In this document: positions 1 through 11,240 of the stretch, piece after piece
Position numbering within the stretch: position 1 is the first letter of the stretch
Layout of the letters: each line of letters starts with the position of its first letter
Assembly (NCBI GenBank): GCA_003996215.1
Contig: QJPP01003123.1
Span: forward strand, 186,001-250,000
From: Jaltomata sinuosa
Taxonomy: Eukaryota; Streptophyta; Magnoliopsida; Solanales; Solanaceae
Reading direction: 5' to 3'
Length of the DNA stretch: 64,000 nucleotides
Made by a program: the position numbers and the translations under genes
Notes under the pieces: generated by a model
What the model was told of the DNA's origin: nothing
Seen by the model: the letters and a program-made list of their open reading frames with translations, nothing else
Database searches by the model: none

Positions 1-510
1 CTTACCCTGGATCCCAGATTATCTATTCCTAGATAAGGTCAAGCTATTAGATGAGGGTTGGTAGCCTCATATCTCCACTGTTAAATAACCCTTTTCCCAT
101 CTGTTACCCCCTTGTTCCGGAAAGTAAAGATAAGGTGAGTTCTAACACTGTACACTGTTAAAAAGCAATCAATGCAAAGGGAAGAACAATACATGCATAA
201 ACACCGCCCTAGAATTACCAAGTACTTTGCCTACTTCATTAATCCTTCATGGTTCCCACAACCCTAGTTGTGGATTTAGCTACTCATGTTCATAAGTAAA
301 CAAACAAGAATTGTTGGAACAATCATGAGTATAAACTTACAAGAAGAAGTAAAAGAATCTGGAATATTGAAGAAATCTCAAGAACACTTCAATAAAATCA
401 AGAGCAATCTTTGAATTTTCAAAACTAATGAATTAATGTCTAAACAATGAGTCACAATGCAGTAAACTTGTAACAAAAGTCGAAACCCCAAAATAAAACC
501 TAAGGGGAAG

Positions 511-519
511 TATTTATAG
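511..519 (-). promoter_or_regulatory. TATA box of element A LTR
   Basis: TATTTATAG on the plus strand gives CTATAAATA on the minus strand, a textbook plant TATA box. It lies directly downstream of the GC-rich block in the sense direction. Transcription would start near 480 and run toward position 1. Confidence 0.5.
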
Positions 520-549
520 ACAACAAAAACCAAATCCTAAGGAGACAAG

Positions 550-990
550 GAAATCTGGATGCGATACCTCCGACAGGATGCCCCACGGGCCGTCGTGGAT
601 GCGACAGGCGTCGTGGGTGCCCGACGGGCTTCTTTTCATCTGAGATCCAAGTCCGCTGACTCATTTTCAGAGGTTGCTATGATGGGATGTCATGGATGCG
701 ACGCCCCTCATGGTTGCCCGTTGACTCTCCTTCGTCTCTCAACATTATCACTGCCTTGTTTCCACGAGTGGCTATGATGAGACGTCGTGAGTGCGACGCC
801 TGTCGTGGTTACCCATCGCCATTACTTAGCTGCTTCACATTGGTCTTTGGCTCATATCGATGGGCCCTATGACATCCCATCGTGTCTTTCACGGGCGTCG
901 TGGCAGCCCTTCAGGCTTCTATGCCTTAGTTTCTCTTGCTGCCTCGTTCAGACATCTTCTCCCATGGGACGTGGTGGATCCCACGCTCGT
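550..990. repeat. Degenerate GC-word array in A LTR
   Basis: Three to four diverged copies of a word like GATGCGACGCCCGTCGTGG recur near 560-640, 670-720, 775-830 and 860-990. They are rich in CpG and in short inverted pairs such as GTCGT/ACGAC. The block is the U3 segment upstream of the TATA box at 511-519. No coding signal is believable here. Confidence 0.55.
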
Positions 991-1155
991 AGGGCATGCC
1001 TTTTGCCCAGAAAACTGCACTACTTTGGTATTTTCATCTTTTCAATACTTTTCCCTGTACAAGCAACAAATGACATCAAATCTAACAAAACATGCTTAAG
1101 AACACCCAAAAATCCTTAATATTAAGTGTCGAAAGTGCCGTGAAATCCTGGCACA

Positions 1156-2783
1156 TTAACTCCCTCAACTTAGAATGTTTGCTTGTTCTTAAGCAACAAA
1201 CGAAAACAACAACTAACACGACACTTAAGTAAAATAAACTAGAAACTAAAGTAGCAGCATAATTCATTTATCTCTCAAATCTCAGAACAGTACCCACTCC
1301 TTAACAGCTCAAAAACCAGTGCATTTAGTCAAGTTATCAGAACAACATAAGATTGATCCATGAGTGACAACAAGATATTCATGAGTAAGATGGCATACAC
1401 AAGAAGACATTCCAACCAAATAATTAGCAATCGCAGTCTACTCTAGTGCCCTCACAACAAAGAAATCCCGATCACATAAAATTGTAACTTAACAAATAGG
1501 GACTTGGAATACACTCACTCTCACAAGGAAGTTCAAGCTGTACATGCACAATAATAGAGGCTTGCCCTTATTTTCTATGCCTTGGCTTTAAAACAGTTTG
1601 GTTAGGATCACTATAAGACTTTGCTTAGGGACGGGAATGGTACATTTGGGTAAATAGTGACTATGCCCTCCTTGACACTACAATTACTTCTTTATTCTCC
1701 ACCTTTTCAGACCTTACAGTTTTCCTCCCTTATTCTCCTTTCTTATACTTTGGGTGTGGCTTTTATTACATTTTTTGCACTTTTTTTCATTAATTTTTTT
1801 CTTCTTTCTTTTGTAGCACACAAACCACACCCGCTAAACTTCTTTTAACACTAACCCGATCTTTTCATACCCAACACTTCCTACTCACTCCTACAGTAGC
1901 CACACTCAACTTAGGCTTTTAGCCTGAGTCGAGGTGCACAATTTCCAAAGAGGGACTAGGGACAAAACATAGATTTATAGGAAACAGGGAAGGTGAAAAG
2001 GCTAACAACAAAAAGGTTTAACTTTTAGGCTCAAATTCAGTGATCAAAGGGATTCAGCTTCATTATGTAGGTCATTTGGCTAAAGTGGACTAATTTCAAA
2101 AATGACCTATGATCACGTCCTACACAAACCATTCTACAACCATAGCAGGAATAACCAGGTAAGTTCTAGATCACACAGTAAGGCAAGAACAAATACTAAA
2201 TAGCTCCAAGCAAGTTCTAGATCACACAGTACAACAAGAACAAATACTAAATAGCTCACTTCCCACATTGCACAGAGTTAAGACTACAGATTAGCTAACT
2301 ACCAGTTCATGCTTTAGCTTAAGCTAATTATCTCAGTTATATGCATGCTATCATTTATAGATCCATCAAGGTCAGTTCTAACATCTTATTGCACAAAACT
2401 TTGGAGGGGTCTCCATTTTTCACAGAATTTCTTCAAAAATCAGAACATGGCTGCATTTAGTTCATAATTTACTTCTACAAACACACATCCTATACTAAGC
2501 ATGCCGATTCAACAGAAATTAAAAAGTCCTTAGGGAAAGAACACATGCAAGAAAACCCCAAGGACATGAATATCATATAGATACCCTCATGGGTTGCCTC
2601 CTATGCATCACTTAATTTAACATCGTGGCATGACGTTAGTGTTTTGGCAACTCAGACTTTACCAAAACACTCTACAAAAACCAACTAGATGACCACAACT
2701 AACCCCACCCCATCTAAAAAGCTGTGCATTGTCCCTAATGCACTAAAAAAATAACAAAATGAGGGATACAACGCCTGTGGCGC
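1156..2783 (-). other. Element A, non-coding 3' interior
   Basis: No coding frame is seen. It begins with CTCCCTCAACTTAGAATGTT and a following 'cttgttcttaagcaac' phrase that I recognise from the 3' interior of plant Athila/Tat-like elements. Near 2588-2640 is the phrase GGGTTGCCTCCTATGCATCA with 'taacatcgtggcatgacg', another familiar marker of these elements just downstream of their last gene. Long stretches are AT-rich and featureless apart from the 51-bp tandem repeat at 2161-2262. Confidence 0.5.
2161..2262. repeat. Two-copy 51-bp tandem repeat
   Basis: AAGTTCTAGATCACACAGTA begins at 2161 and again at 2212. Both copies continue through 'caagaacaaatactaaatagctc' with only a few differences. 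A small slippage-type duplication in the non-coding part of element A. Confidence 0.8.
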
Positions 2784-5061
2784 CTAAGCGCGGTCATCTA
2801 GTGTAGCTGTAGTCAGGCCCACATCTTTCTCAACATTAGAGGCTACCTCCGCAGTCCTCTCAATAATATCAGCTGCCCAAGCAACATCAACAACACTAAC
2901 TCCCACAATAGGGTCTGAAGAAGGTATATCAATAATTCCAGCAGCACCACTAGCTGAACCACCCATGACAATGGCATCAACCTCGATCTGTTTCACATCT
3001 GGGGACTCCTTTGTTGCCCTCTCTAAATATTTCTTGGCTCTCTTCACACCTCTGTTCTCTCTCTTCTTTTGAGATTTTTGGCTAAGAGGTGCATCGTCCG
3101 CTTCGACATGCTTATATTTTTGCTTTTTGTTTTTCATGTGCTCAGAGGGACTAGGAGGTACTTCAACCTCCTTTTCCTTTTCAAGTTCAACCTCTTTTTC
3201 CTTTACCGTCCCAGCCTGCTGAAGCTCGGGGTCTACAAAGTCCCATAAGTCAAGTGTTGGCTCCGATGTAATATGTACTAAGACTACTGAAGCCTTCACT
3301 TGAGAAGCTGGGTGACTCATTAATCCATCCATATCGACCCTAAGCTCCACTATTTTCTGCTTTAGTTCTATGAGCTCAACTGCGCCCATTTTCTTCAGCT
3401 TCTCATCAACCCTATTTTATAATGCATCAATCCAATCATTCACATTAAGAAATAATGATATAGCTCTCCAAATTGAGGCATCAACAATCGACTGAAACTG
3501 CAAAGAAAACTTTTTCATTTGTTCCTTCAACTCAATGGTCCTCTGAACTGTGTTGGCAAAATTTGCTGGATGAAAAGAAAATATGCAATCAGTTTCCACC
3601 ATTGGAGGTGCTGTAGAAGAAGATGGACCAACTATGGTGTGCTTGGTATGGCTACCCTATGGGGTGGGAAGAGCAGTAGGGGACGGTGTCACCTCTGGAG
3701 TTGTTACATATGCCTCTAAGGTGAGGGCAAGTGGTTCTGAAGTACCGCTCAAACCCATAACTCTGGTTTCATCCTTGGACCTCTCCAGATGATATGTGCA
3801 GGAGGCTCACTCCGTACGGTCAATACCTACATACTTTGGGATATTAGCTTCGTCAAACAATTCAGTTATGAGGCAGGAAAATGGATAGGATGAACTGATC
3901 TTGGTGAATATGTCCCGGATTTCTTTAGCAATAATGTTCCCAAAGTTTAAATTATACTTGGACATCAAACTAGCCACTAGGATGGCCCGTTCAAGAGTCA
4001 ACTGATTGTCGGCACCCATTGACATGAGACAGAGTCACACCAGGGCCTACTAGAATTTGGCCTCAAATGACAGCGAAGCCTTTGTGATCTGTGGCTTATC
4101 CTGGTCGAGCCACTTTGGTGTCCCAGTCATTATAAGACGCTTGGCTAACCACTTTGTTTGCTTTAGCTCGTTCTTGACTCGGTAGTCATAATCAAAGGTG
4201 TCGGTGGTAATCTCATATCCTAGCCCAAAGAGGAACCTGTTAATAGTTTCAGAGGAGATGTTTAGAGGGATATCTCACACTGGTACGCTCTTAAAAGCGG
4301 GCAAGTCAGAAGCTTTTTGACCCTTCTGGCATCTACTTTCCAATATGGCTTGGTAGTTCTCATAGAACTCCCTCACAATAAGTAGTTGGTAGTCCGGGAG
4401 TGGCTTGCTAGTCCAACCCAACTGGTAGTACCAGAAATATTCATCAAGCTTGGGGAAGTTCTTTAGCTTGAAAGGATATATCCTTCATTCCTCAGCGATA
4501 GGTCGTCTCAGATTTCCCCGTGCTGTCACCTCGATCCCATAATCAAATATTTTCTTTGACCCTTTGATATTCCACCTAGCTTTCTCTCGAGCAAGTACCA
4601 GCATTGTGCTAGGGCATGTCGGAGTGGGTGAAGTAGTCTCCCATTCCGGAGTGGTGGTCTCTATATCGGTTTCATCATCACCCTCCAAATCTTTGGCTGA
4701 ACTATTCTCCGACCCTGATTAATCATCACTTCCCAACTCGGTCTCAGTTTCCATGCCATTAAAAACCTGGGTAGCTTGTTCTTGACCTCCTTTTGATAGT
4801 GGACGAGCATGGTCACTCTCCACACTAGAATTATCTAAGACAGAAGATGATCCTTTCTCCTCTTCAGGTGCATGGCCTCCTTCCTCTTCAGACCGCGAAG
4901 GATATACTATCAGCTTTCTTCTAGTTGACCGGACGAGGGAGGTGTTATCTGAATCACTCTTCTCAACTTTAGAATCGGTTTGATCCTTTAGTCGAGACTT
5001 GACTAAAGTATCCTTTTCTTTTCGGGGCCCCCTACATTGGAGTGGTAATTTTTAGTGCCAT
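2784..5061 (-). pseudogene. Putative plant transposon protein (PF20167-like), broken
   Basis: A single minus-strand frame of about 750 codons runs from the ATG at 5061-5059 to the stop at 2784-2786. It resembles the family databases label 'putative plant transposon protein' (Pfam PF20167, number from memory), whose biochemical role is unknown. The N-terminal 150 residues are charged and Ser-rich. The core follows, with VREFYENY, LFGLGYEITTDT, GTPKWLD, then LTLERAILVASLMSKYNLNF and YPFSCLITELFDEA. The last 200 residues are Lys/Glu-rich. Nine in-frame stops break it: 4719 (TAA), 4485, 4275, 4050, 4047, 4035, 3807, 3657 and 3417. A one-base shift near 5033 separates the first ATG from the main frame. 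The double TAG at 4047-4052 most likely replaced Trp-Trp. It is the only gene of element A, which fits a non-autonomous element. Confidence 0.7.
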
Positions 5062-5974
5062 AGTACCTGCAGGCAACCATCATTAGCACAGAATCCAAGA
5101 ATTAAAAACCAAAAAAAATTTACACTAAATTTAGAAATTCACACCTCCCACGGGCGTGGGAGGTCCGATGTCCTATGGAACAGGCTGTCAGAATGGTCCA
5201 GTGAAGTTTGCAGGTGAAATAAACCTCCCACGACTCTATGCCACGAGCGTGGAAGGTTTGATATCCCGTGGGATAGGGCATCAGATCAAGGCAGTGGAAT
5301 TTTTAAGGACAAGTTGTCCTCTCACAGGCTCCTACCACGGGTGTGGGAGGTCAGACGTACCATCGGATTGGGAATCAGATATGTCCAGAGACCTTTTTAG
5401 GATCTGATCCATTTCTAACGCCCTAGACGATGCCCATTGTGCCTCAGACATCCCGTCCACTGGCCCGAGGGATCCAGGTTTTGTGCAAAACACATATCTT
5501 TCATTCATTACCATTGATTTACCCCTCACCCAAATAATAAACATATAACACTGATGAGCATCATCATAACCGATTACTCAGACCAAACTCACAACCCCAA
5601 TTCCCATTTAACTTGATACACACAATCACATACAAAAGCATAGTTCAAGTCTAAGGTTTGTGACTTTCATTATGATTACCAACATTCTAGTTTCTTTAAT
5701 ACAAACCTATAGATAATACCACACCAAGAGACAATTTAATAACCATGAGAAAGTGAACTTACTCTTGGTATTGCACAAAGTGTGAAGAAAACTTGAGTCT
5801 TTGGTGATGTATTGAACTTACTAGATTATGCTAATGATTGTGAAGATTATATGGAATGTGAGGAGAGGGAGATGATCGTGGGTTGAGAATCTTTAGGGCT
5901 TTGATCATGGTAAGGAGAGAAAGAAAAAAATTATTTAAGGAGGGAGATGAAATGTTTGACCTTAATTTAATAAA
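5062..5974 (-). other. Element A 5' leader/upstream region
   Basis: No gene. In the sense direction, a pyrimidine-rich, AT-rich segment (5974 to about 5760) resembles a transcribed leader, with a TATA-like CCTTAAATAA near 5935. A TTGCCTGCAG that could be a splice acceptor lies just before the gene's ATG at 5061. Three hairpin-bearing repeats sit at 5144-5395. A matching 5' LTR for the sequence at 1-1155 is not evident, so A's right end is probably lost or too diverged to see. Confidence 0.4.
5144..5395. repeat. Three imperfect repeats, each led by a hairpin
   Basis: The first unit starts with the inverted repeat CCTCCCACGGGCGTGGGAGG (5144-5163, 9-bp arms, 2-nt loop). Related openings recur at about 5223 (CCTCCCACGA...CGTGGAAGG) and 5331 (CCTACCACGGGTGTGGGAGG). 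Each is followed by a diverged 60-90 bp body containing a GATxTCC(T/C)xTGG-type word. It looks like another version of the GC-word blocks found in the LTRs of this window. Confidence 0.65.
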
Positions 5975-6967
5975 TGTCACACCCCGAGGTTACCCCCTAG
6001 ACATAACAAGGGACTTTGGACCACAAGTGCCCCAAGTTAACCCTTGGTCATAGCATTCTCAAGCATAACAAAAGATAAGCAAAAGCATAATATGGAAACT
6101 CAATAAGGAAACATCAATAAGGGTCTAAAGGCCACATAACATACAATATCAAAAAGGGGAACTCGAATACAAACTATGTCTGAAAGCCTCTAGTCATAAC
6201 ATAAGAGTTGCTAGGACAAGACCCTAACTAACTTGGAGTATATAAGTAAAGCTAACATAAGGAAAAGCATAACTAGTCCTCGCACTATGAGGACTCACCA
6301 AAGCTGGGCGTCAGTGGCCATAAACTCTAGCCACGAAGCTGTGAAGGGACACCTGAATCTGCATTATCAAAGGATGCAACGCAATATGCGTTAGTACTAT
6401 GGAATGTACTAAGTATGTGGGATATGCATAGGTCATGATAGAAATATACTTGGAAGCCTGTTTAAAACTGAGATCATGCATAACTTGTGGTAAAAGATGC
6501 TTAAATTATCCTTGAAGCTGAAATCATGTGGTAATAGTAAAATCTGTAATGCAATGACTCAATGCAATATCATAAGCTAAAAACATAATCATAAGTAGTA
6601 AGTCTGAAATCTGAAAGCAAAGTGTCAATATATTTTTAAAGCATAAACTGTTTTTGTGGGAGGTTCTCTAACCGACATAGACCATGTGAGCTACATGGAA
6701 TCCGATGTATCCGCCCCATCGAAAGGACCCAATATACCTAGCCAAGGTATAAAGGCATTACTTTGGCGTGATCACTAAAACTGATGCCCAACAGAGGGGA
6801 ATTAAGACCTATGGGGGTACATAGTTCTGAGACCTTTTGGGTACTCTCACCCTGTCCAACTGGGTGCTAATACTACTCCTAAAACATACATATAGCTCAT
6901 ATCATACTGGGCATATCTGATGCCAAATCTATTTGAAAAGCATAAGGGTATATCTGAAACCATGCAA
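5975..6967 (-). repeat. B LTR copy 1 (right part deleted)
   Basis: It matches LTR copies 2 and 3 from its first base (TGTCACACCCCGAGG at 5975) to ACCATGCAA at 6967, with roughly 7% differences by eye. It then jumps directly into interior sequence. About 1.7 kb of LTR and 0.8 kb of interior are missing. The left edge is intact and marks the insertion into element A's upstream region. Confidence 0.8.
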
Positions 6968-8181
6968 GCTTATGGTTTCGTAGCTTATCCTATTTAAGAC
7001 TTCTCTCCTCTCCCTTATCATAACTAGGAATCGCAGATTCAGGGACTTCTACATGGGGACATACCAGGCTACCTCTTCTAACTATTTTGCATGAATAATT
7101 CTTACCTCATAATTCACCCACACCAAGAAGTCAAGGTGGAAAAAGTACACTAAAAGGGAAAAAGGAATTTGCCACCTCCTAGCTAGGATACTACAAGGCC
7201 TTCTTCCCTAACACTTACAACAACATAAACCAGAATCATTGAAAGGAAAGAGAAGGAGTAGGAGCTTCACGAATGAAGGATTACAGACTTATCTAGCCTT
7301 ACACTTAGTGTGATCAACCCACTCAAGGTGGGGCTTGGGGAATTGAGCACAATAGGCATGAGCACTTCACATACTGGGCACGTAAGACTTGAGTTAGAGG
7401 GGATCACCACCCCTTTTCATCAAAGGCAAATATCAAAGGGCTTTAGAATAAGAAAATCATAAGCGTGAATCGTTTCAAGAATTAGGTCTGCGCATATACA
7501 TGGCGTAACATGATTTGATTAGCCATTGAGGTATTTTTGAAGACTGACTAAGTTAACATAATTGAGCATACTGCGATACAAGAGTTAACTTAAATAATAG
7601 ACCTCGGGGCATAAAGATGGAATTCATAGACTCGCAGTGTAAGAGTAGAATCATTGTCTGAAGCAATAACTTGCCATTCTAGAATCTAAACATGAGCGTT
7701 AGTATGAAATAGGACCATGGCGTTGACACCCAAGGCATGCAAAAGGTATCATAATGGTAGAAGTATACTTAGGATGCTATGATGGAAATAAGTTTCTGCT
7801 TCCCCTTTTGACTTTTTTCTAACACCCACAAGCATCGCTACCTGAGCCTCTAAAATCTGACTGATTTTACATTCCACCATCTCCCCCTTAGGTTCATGCT
7901 ACCCTCCTAAGTCTATGGACCTCTAACAAACCTCTCAAAGGAACTATGATTGTTTTACCCTAACAGAACATACACTACTCCAGAATCTAGCATGAATACC
8001 CACTTCTTTCTATAGTCTAAGACTCTCCTTCTCATAAAATTCTAGGCCTCAACCCTCCTATCCCCACTTAGTTCTAGGTCAAGAGAACTCACAACCAAAC
8101 ATTAATAGAGGTACGGGGGCTATGGATGCATAAAGGAAAAAAATCTAGTGACATACCTGATTCAACTCCTGGAGGAATACT

Positions 8182-8646
8182 CTAATCTGACTGGCTAGGC
8201 AATGAAAGGAATTGGTTTTGGAGCTGAACATCACAATTGCTCTTCTTAGATGAGGAGCAATTCCTGATCCTATGGCCTAACTGACCATACCTAAAACACC
8301 CCTCCTTTCCTGCAAGGCACTCACCTAAATAAAACTTACCACAACTACTACAATGAGTGTACCTCAAGGTCTTCGGAGCCTTATGGTGACAAGACTGAGA
8401 GTCGAGGGTAGGTGTGCAAACTGAAGATGGGGTTGGTTTGGATGACCTCTACTGAGAAGAATATTAGTTTCGTGTTCTGGTCTTCTTGTGTTTCCTCTTC
8501 CTCTTCTTTAGTTTCTCTTTCTCATTCAACTGAGCTATCATGGCTTGAGCCAACATACAGATGGCTTCACAAAATTCTGCATTCGTAACCTCATGATCTG
8601 GAGTGGTTGGATAAGCATTCCTCGTGGGGTTTCTTTGTGGAGACAT
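8182..8646 (-). pseudogene. B copy 1 gag remnant
   Basis: The ATG at 8646-8644 opens MSPQRNPTRNAYPTTPDHEV followed by a 'TNAEF' region, the N-terminus of gag in this chromovirus family (element D has MPRRAARNAYPPIPDPKV). After about 39 residues it jumps to a Lys/Arg-rich tail (NEKEKLKKRKRKHKKTRTRN) and a stop at 8464-8466. The whole capsid domain is deleted. Downstream, 8182-8367 encodes the nucleocapsid zinc knuckle CFRYGQLGHRIRNC, in which the second Cys of CX2CX4HX4C is Tyr. Gag would normally coat the element RNA; this remnant cannot form a capsid. Confidence 0.7.
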
Positions 8647-8840
8647 TATCTGGAATGCGTAAGGAACAGATTAGAAGGGTAAATAGAGTCAAACTCTATC
8701 GCCCAAAAGTGAACATGAAAAAGTGAAGTTTTTCCTAAAACATCTCATAGCCTCCCCCTCATAAGTGTGGCGTGCTTCACACCCATGAAAGAGATTCTAC
8801 TCGATGGGGCTTTAAGACATCCTAGGACTCTTGAACCTGA

Positions 8841-8853
8841 GGCTTTGATACTA
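8841..8853 (-). other. B primer-binding site (copy 1)
   Basis: GGCTTTGATACTA reads TAGTATCAAAGCC on the minus strand, close to TGGTATCAGAGCC, the complement of the 3' end of initiator-Met tRNA. It lies 4 nt inside LTR copy 2. The second base is A rather than G, as in every family member in this window. Confidence 0.75.
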
Positions 8854-9784
8854 AGTTTGTCATGCCCCGAGGTTACCCCCTAGATGTAACACGGGACTTG
8901 GGACCACAAGTGCCCCAAGCTAACTCTTGGTCATAGCATTCTCAAGCCTAACAAAAGATAAGCGGAAGCATAATATGGAAACCTAATAAGGAAATATCAA
9001 TAAGGGTCTAAGGGCCACATAACATACAATATCAAAAAGGGGAACTCGAATACAAATTATGTCTGAAATCCTCTAGTCATAACATAAGAGTTGCTAGGAC
9101 AAGACCCTAGCTAACTCGGAGTATAGAAGTAAAGCTAACATAAGGAAAAGCATAACTAGTCCTCGCACTATGTGGACTCACCAATGCTGGGTGTGAGTGG
9201 CCAGGAACTCTAGCCACGAAGCTGTGAAGGGACATCTGAATATGCATCATCAAAGGATGCAACGCAATATGTGTTAGTACTATGGAATGTACTAAGTATG
9301 TGGTATATGCATAGTTCATGATAAAAATATACTTGGAAGCCTGTTTAAAACTGAGATCATGTATAACTTGTGGTAAAACATGCTTAAATTATCCTTGAAG
9401 CTGAAATCATGTGGTAATAGTAAAATATCTAATGTAATGACTCAATGCAATATCATAAGCTAAAAACATAATCATAAGTAGTAAGTCTGAAATCTGAAAG
9501 CAAAGTGTCAATATATTGTTAAAGCATAAATTATTTCTGTGGGAGGTTCTCTAATCGACATAGACCATGTGAGCTACATGGAATCCGTTGTATCTGCCCC
9601 ATCGAAAGGACCCAATATACCTTGCCAGGGTATAAAGGCATTACTTTGGCGTGATCACTAAAACTGATGCCCAACAGAGGGGACTTAAGACCTACGGGGG
9701 CACGTAGTTCTGGGACCTTTTGGGTACTCTTACCTTGTCCAACTTGGTGCTAATACTACTCCCAAAACATATATATAGCTCATA

Positions 9785-9965
9785 TCATACTGGGCATATC
9801 TAATGCCAAATCTGTTTGAAAATCATAAGGGTATATGAGATACCATGCAATTCACTTTGCTTAGGTTGACATATCTAAATGCCAAACCTTTCTTAAAATA
9901 TAGGAACATATCTGATGTCCAAATCTTTCACAAAACATAGGGACATATCTGATGTCATGCAATTC
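9785..9965. repeat. About 43-bp subrepeats in family-2 LTR
   Basis: The phrase CATATCTGATG(C/T)CAAA and a following 'ctttctTAAAACATAGG' recur four to five times (near 9790, 9833, 9873, 9908, 9945). The same array, with different copy numbers, is present in LTR copy 3 (about 15,228-15,405) and in the D LTRs (about 31,025-31,112 and 38,170-38,262). It lies downstream of the presumed promoter in the sense direction. Confidence 0.65.
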
Positions 9966-10649
9966 ACAAGTCATGAATCTTAAAGCTTTGCAAGACCATA
10001 ATTCAAAATATACTTTTTTTGCTAAATTCGTACTTAAAGAATTAGTCATGCAATTTTATAAATACATAGAGGCCATGATATCTAATCATGCCAACTTTCT
10101 CTTGAAAACATGTAAATTAATAGTTTCATGCTAGAAATCAATATTCATGTTTGGGCTTTTAAAACCAATGAGAGAATCATAATAAAATCATGAGTAATCA
10201 AGAGTAAACCATGAATTTAAACATAGAAACTAATTTCATAAACTTTCTCCAATTTTAGATCAAAACCCTAATTTCATAACTTCATACCTCAAGATAAGAG
10301 TTGGGGAATTTGGGCACAAGGGTGGAAGGAATCCATTGTTAAAAACACACATACCTTAGGTGAAGATAACCCACTTCAATGGAAAAGACTTAGGAGACTT
10401 GACTTGGAGCTTGGAAACTTTGAGTGGATCCCTTGCTATGGAGCTTGAAGCCCTAACTTGAAGCTTGAGAGGATGAAACTCTTTTTTTTCTTCTCTTGAA
10501 ACTTGTTTGGAAGAATGGGAGATAACTTATGCCAAGTGAGAATAAAAACACTTCTAAATAGGCTTAAAACGACCTAGTATAGGAGTTAAAAGAGTGGAAA
10601 ATGATCATAATGCCCCTAGGATTTAAATAAGAAAAAGCTGGAAAATGGT

Positions 10650-11240
10650 CGGTCTCAGGGACCACGGGTGGAACGATGGCCCATCGTCCAGAAGGACGGG
10701 TCGTCCTTTAACTCATTGTTTTTGGGCACTTGGAAGGGAGGCCTCTGAACTTAGAATGACAAGCATCAGTGTAGGCTGGGACGACGTTCCGTCATCCAGA
10801 AAGACAGACCGTTCTTAGACTCGTCATTTCTGGGACCAATTAAAGGAGCTACTGGAACCTTCTGGGACCAATTAAAGGAGCTACTGGAACCTGAACGACG
10901 GATGGGAGGACGGGACGTGGAATAGTTTGATGATTCGTCAACCCAATCATGGAATTTAGAGGACTTGGTACCTCTCTGAAGGTGATTCTACGGGTTACAC
11001 GATGGACCATCATCCAAAACGATGACCCATCAAGTCATTCGTGGAAACCGGGCCGAAAAACTGAATTTTGATAAACCACGAGTCACTCTACTGACCGTGG
11101 TTTTGGTCTATGGGTCGTGAACCAACCAGTGGTTTTGAAGATGGAAATTTTAAGTTTCTATTCAGCAATGATGAGTTGAAGTACGAATCGTCCTTCAAAA
11201 CGACGGTTCGTCATTCCCATCCGTCATCACTGGCAGCACT
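10650..11240. repeat. GC-word block of B LTR 2
   Basis: Repeated complementary words (ACGATGGCCCATCGTCC, GGACGGGTCGTCC, ACGACGGTTCGTC) fill this stretch. Near 11,080-11,130 are D-type words (AACCACGAG, GACCGTGGTTTTGG). It is the U3 segment upstream of the presumed promoter. Confidence 0.6.
10831..10894. repeat. Two-copy 32-bp tandem repeat
   Basis: TGGGACCAATTAAAGGAGCT begins at 10831 and again at 10863, followed by 'actggaacct' in both. A perfect, presumably recent slippage duplication inside the GC-word block. Confidence 0.85.

Larger units (their letters stand above)
1..1155 (-). repeat. Element A, 3' LTR (left part outside window)
   Basis: The right edge is placed at 1155. Read on the minus strand, a purine-rich tract (complement of TCCCTCAACTT at 1161-1171) runs into TGTGCCAGGATTTC, a plausible LTR start. 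A plant-like TATA box lies at 511-519, and a GC-rich word array (550-990) sits just upstream of it in the sense direction, as in U3. The rest (1-480) would be R/U5. The partner LTR is not visible, so the LTR call rests on the edge, the promoter layout and similarity in style to solo LTRs H and I. Short plus-strand open frames here overlap the word array and are not believed. Confidence 0.5.
6966..8857 (-). mobile_element. B interior copy 1 (5' part only)
   Basis: It matches 12,394-14,294 of interior copy 2. The stretch 7,000-8,160 is AT-rich and non-coding on both strands, with nothing recognised except similarity to the other copy. The gag remnant at 8182-8646 and the primer site at 8841-8853 lie at its right end. 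From about 8376 rightward it is almost identical to copy 2; to the left it differs by about 7%. Confidence 0.7.

Noticed and set aside
559..1119. Several plus-strand open frames of 60-110 codons
   Set aside because: They overlap one another in different frames across a GC-word repeat block of an LTR and match no family.
2157..2262. Start of a CRISPR-like or satellite array
   Set aside because: Only two copies with no spacers; a simple tandem duplication in a plant repeat.
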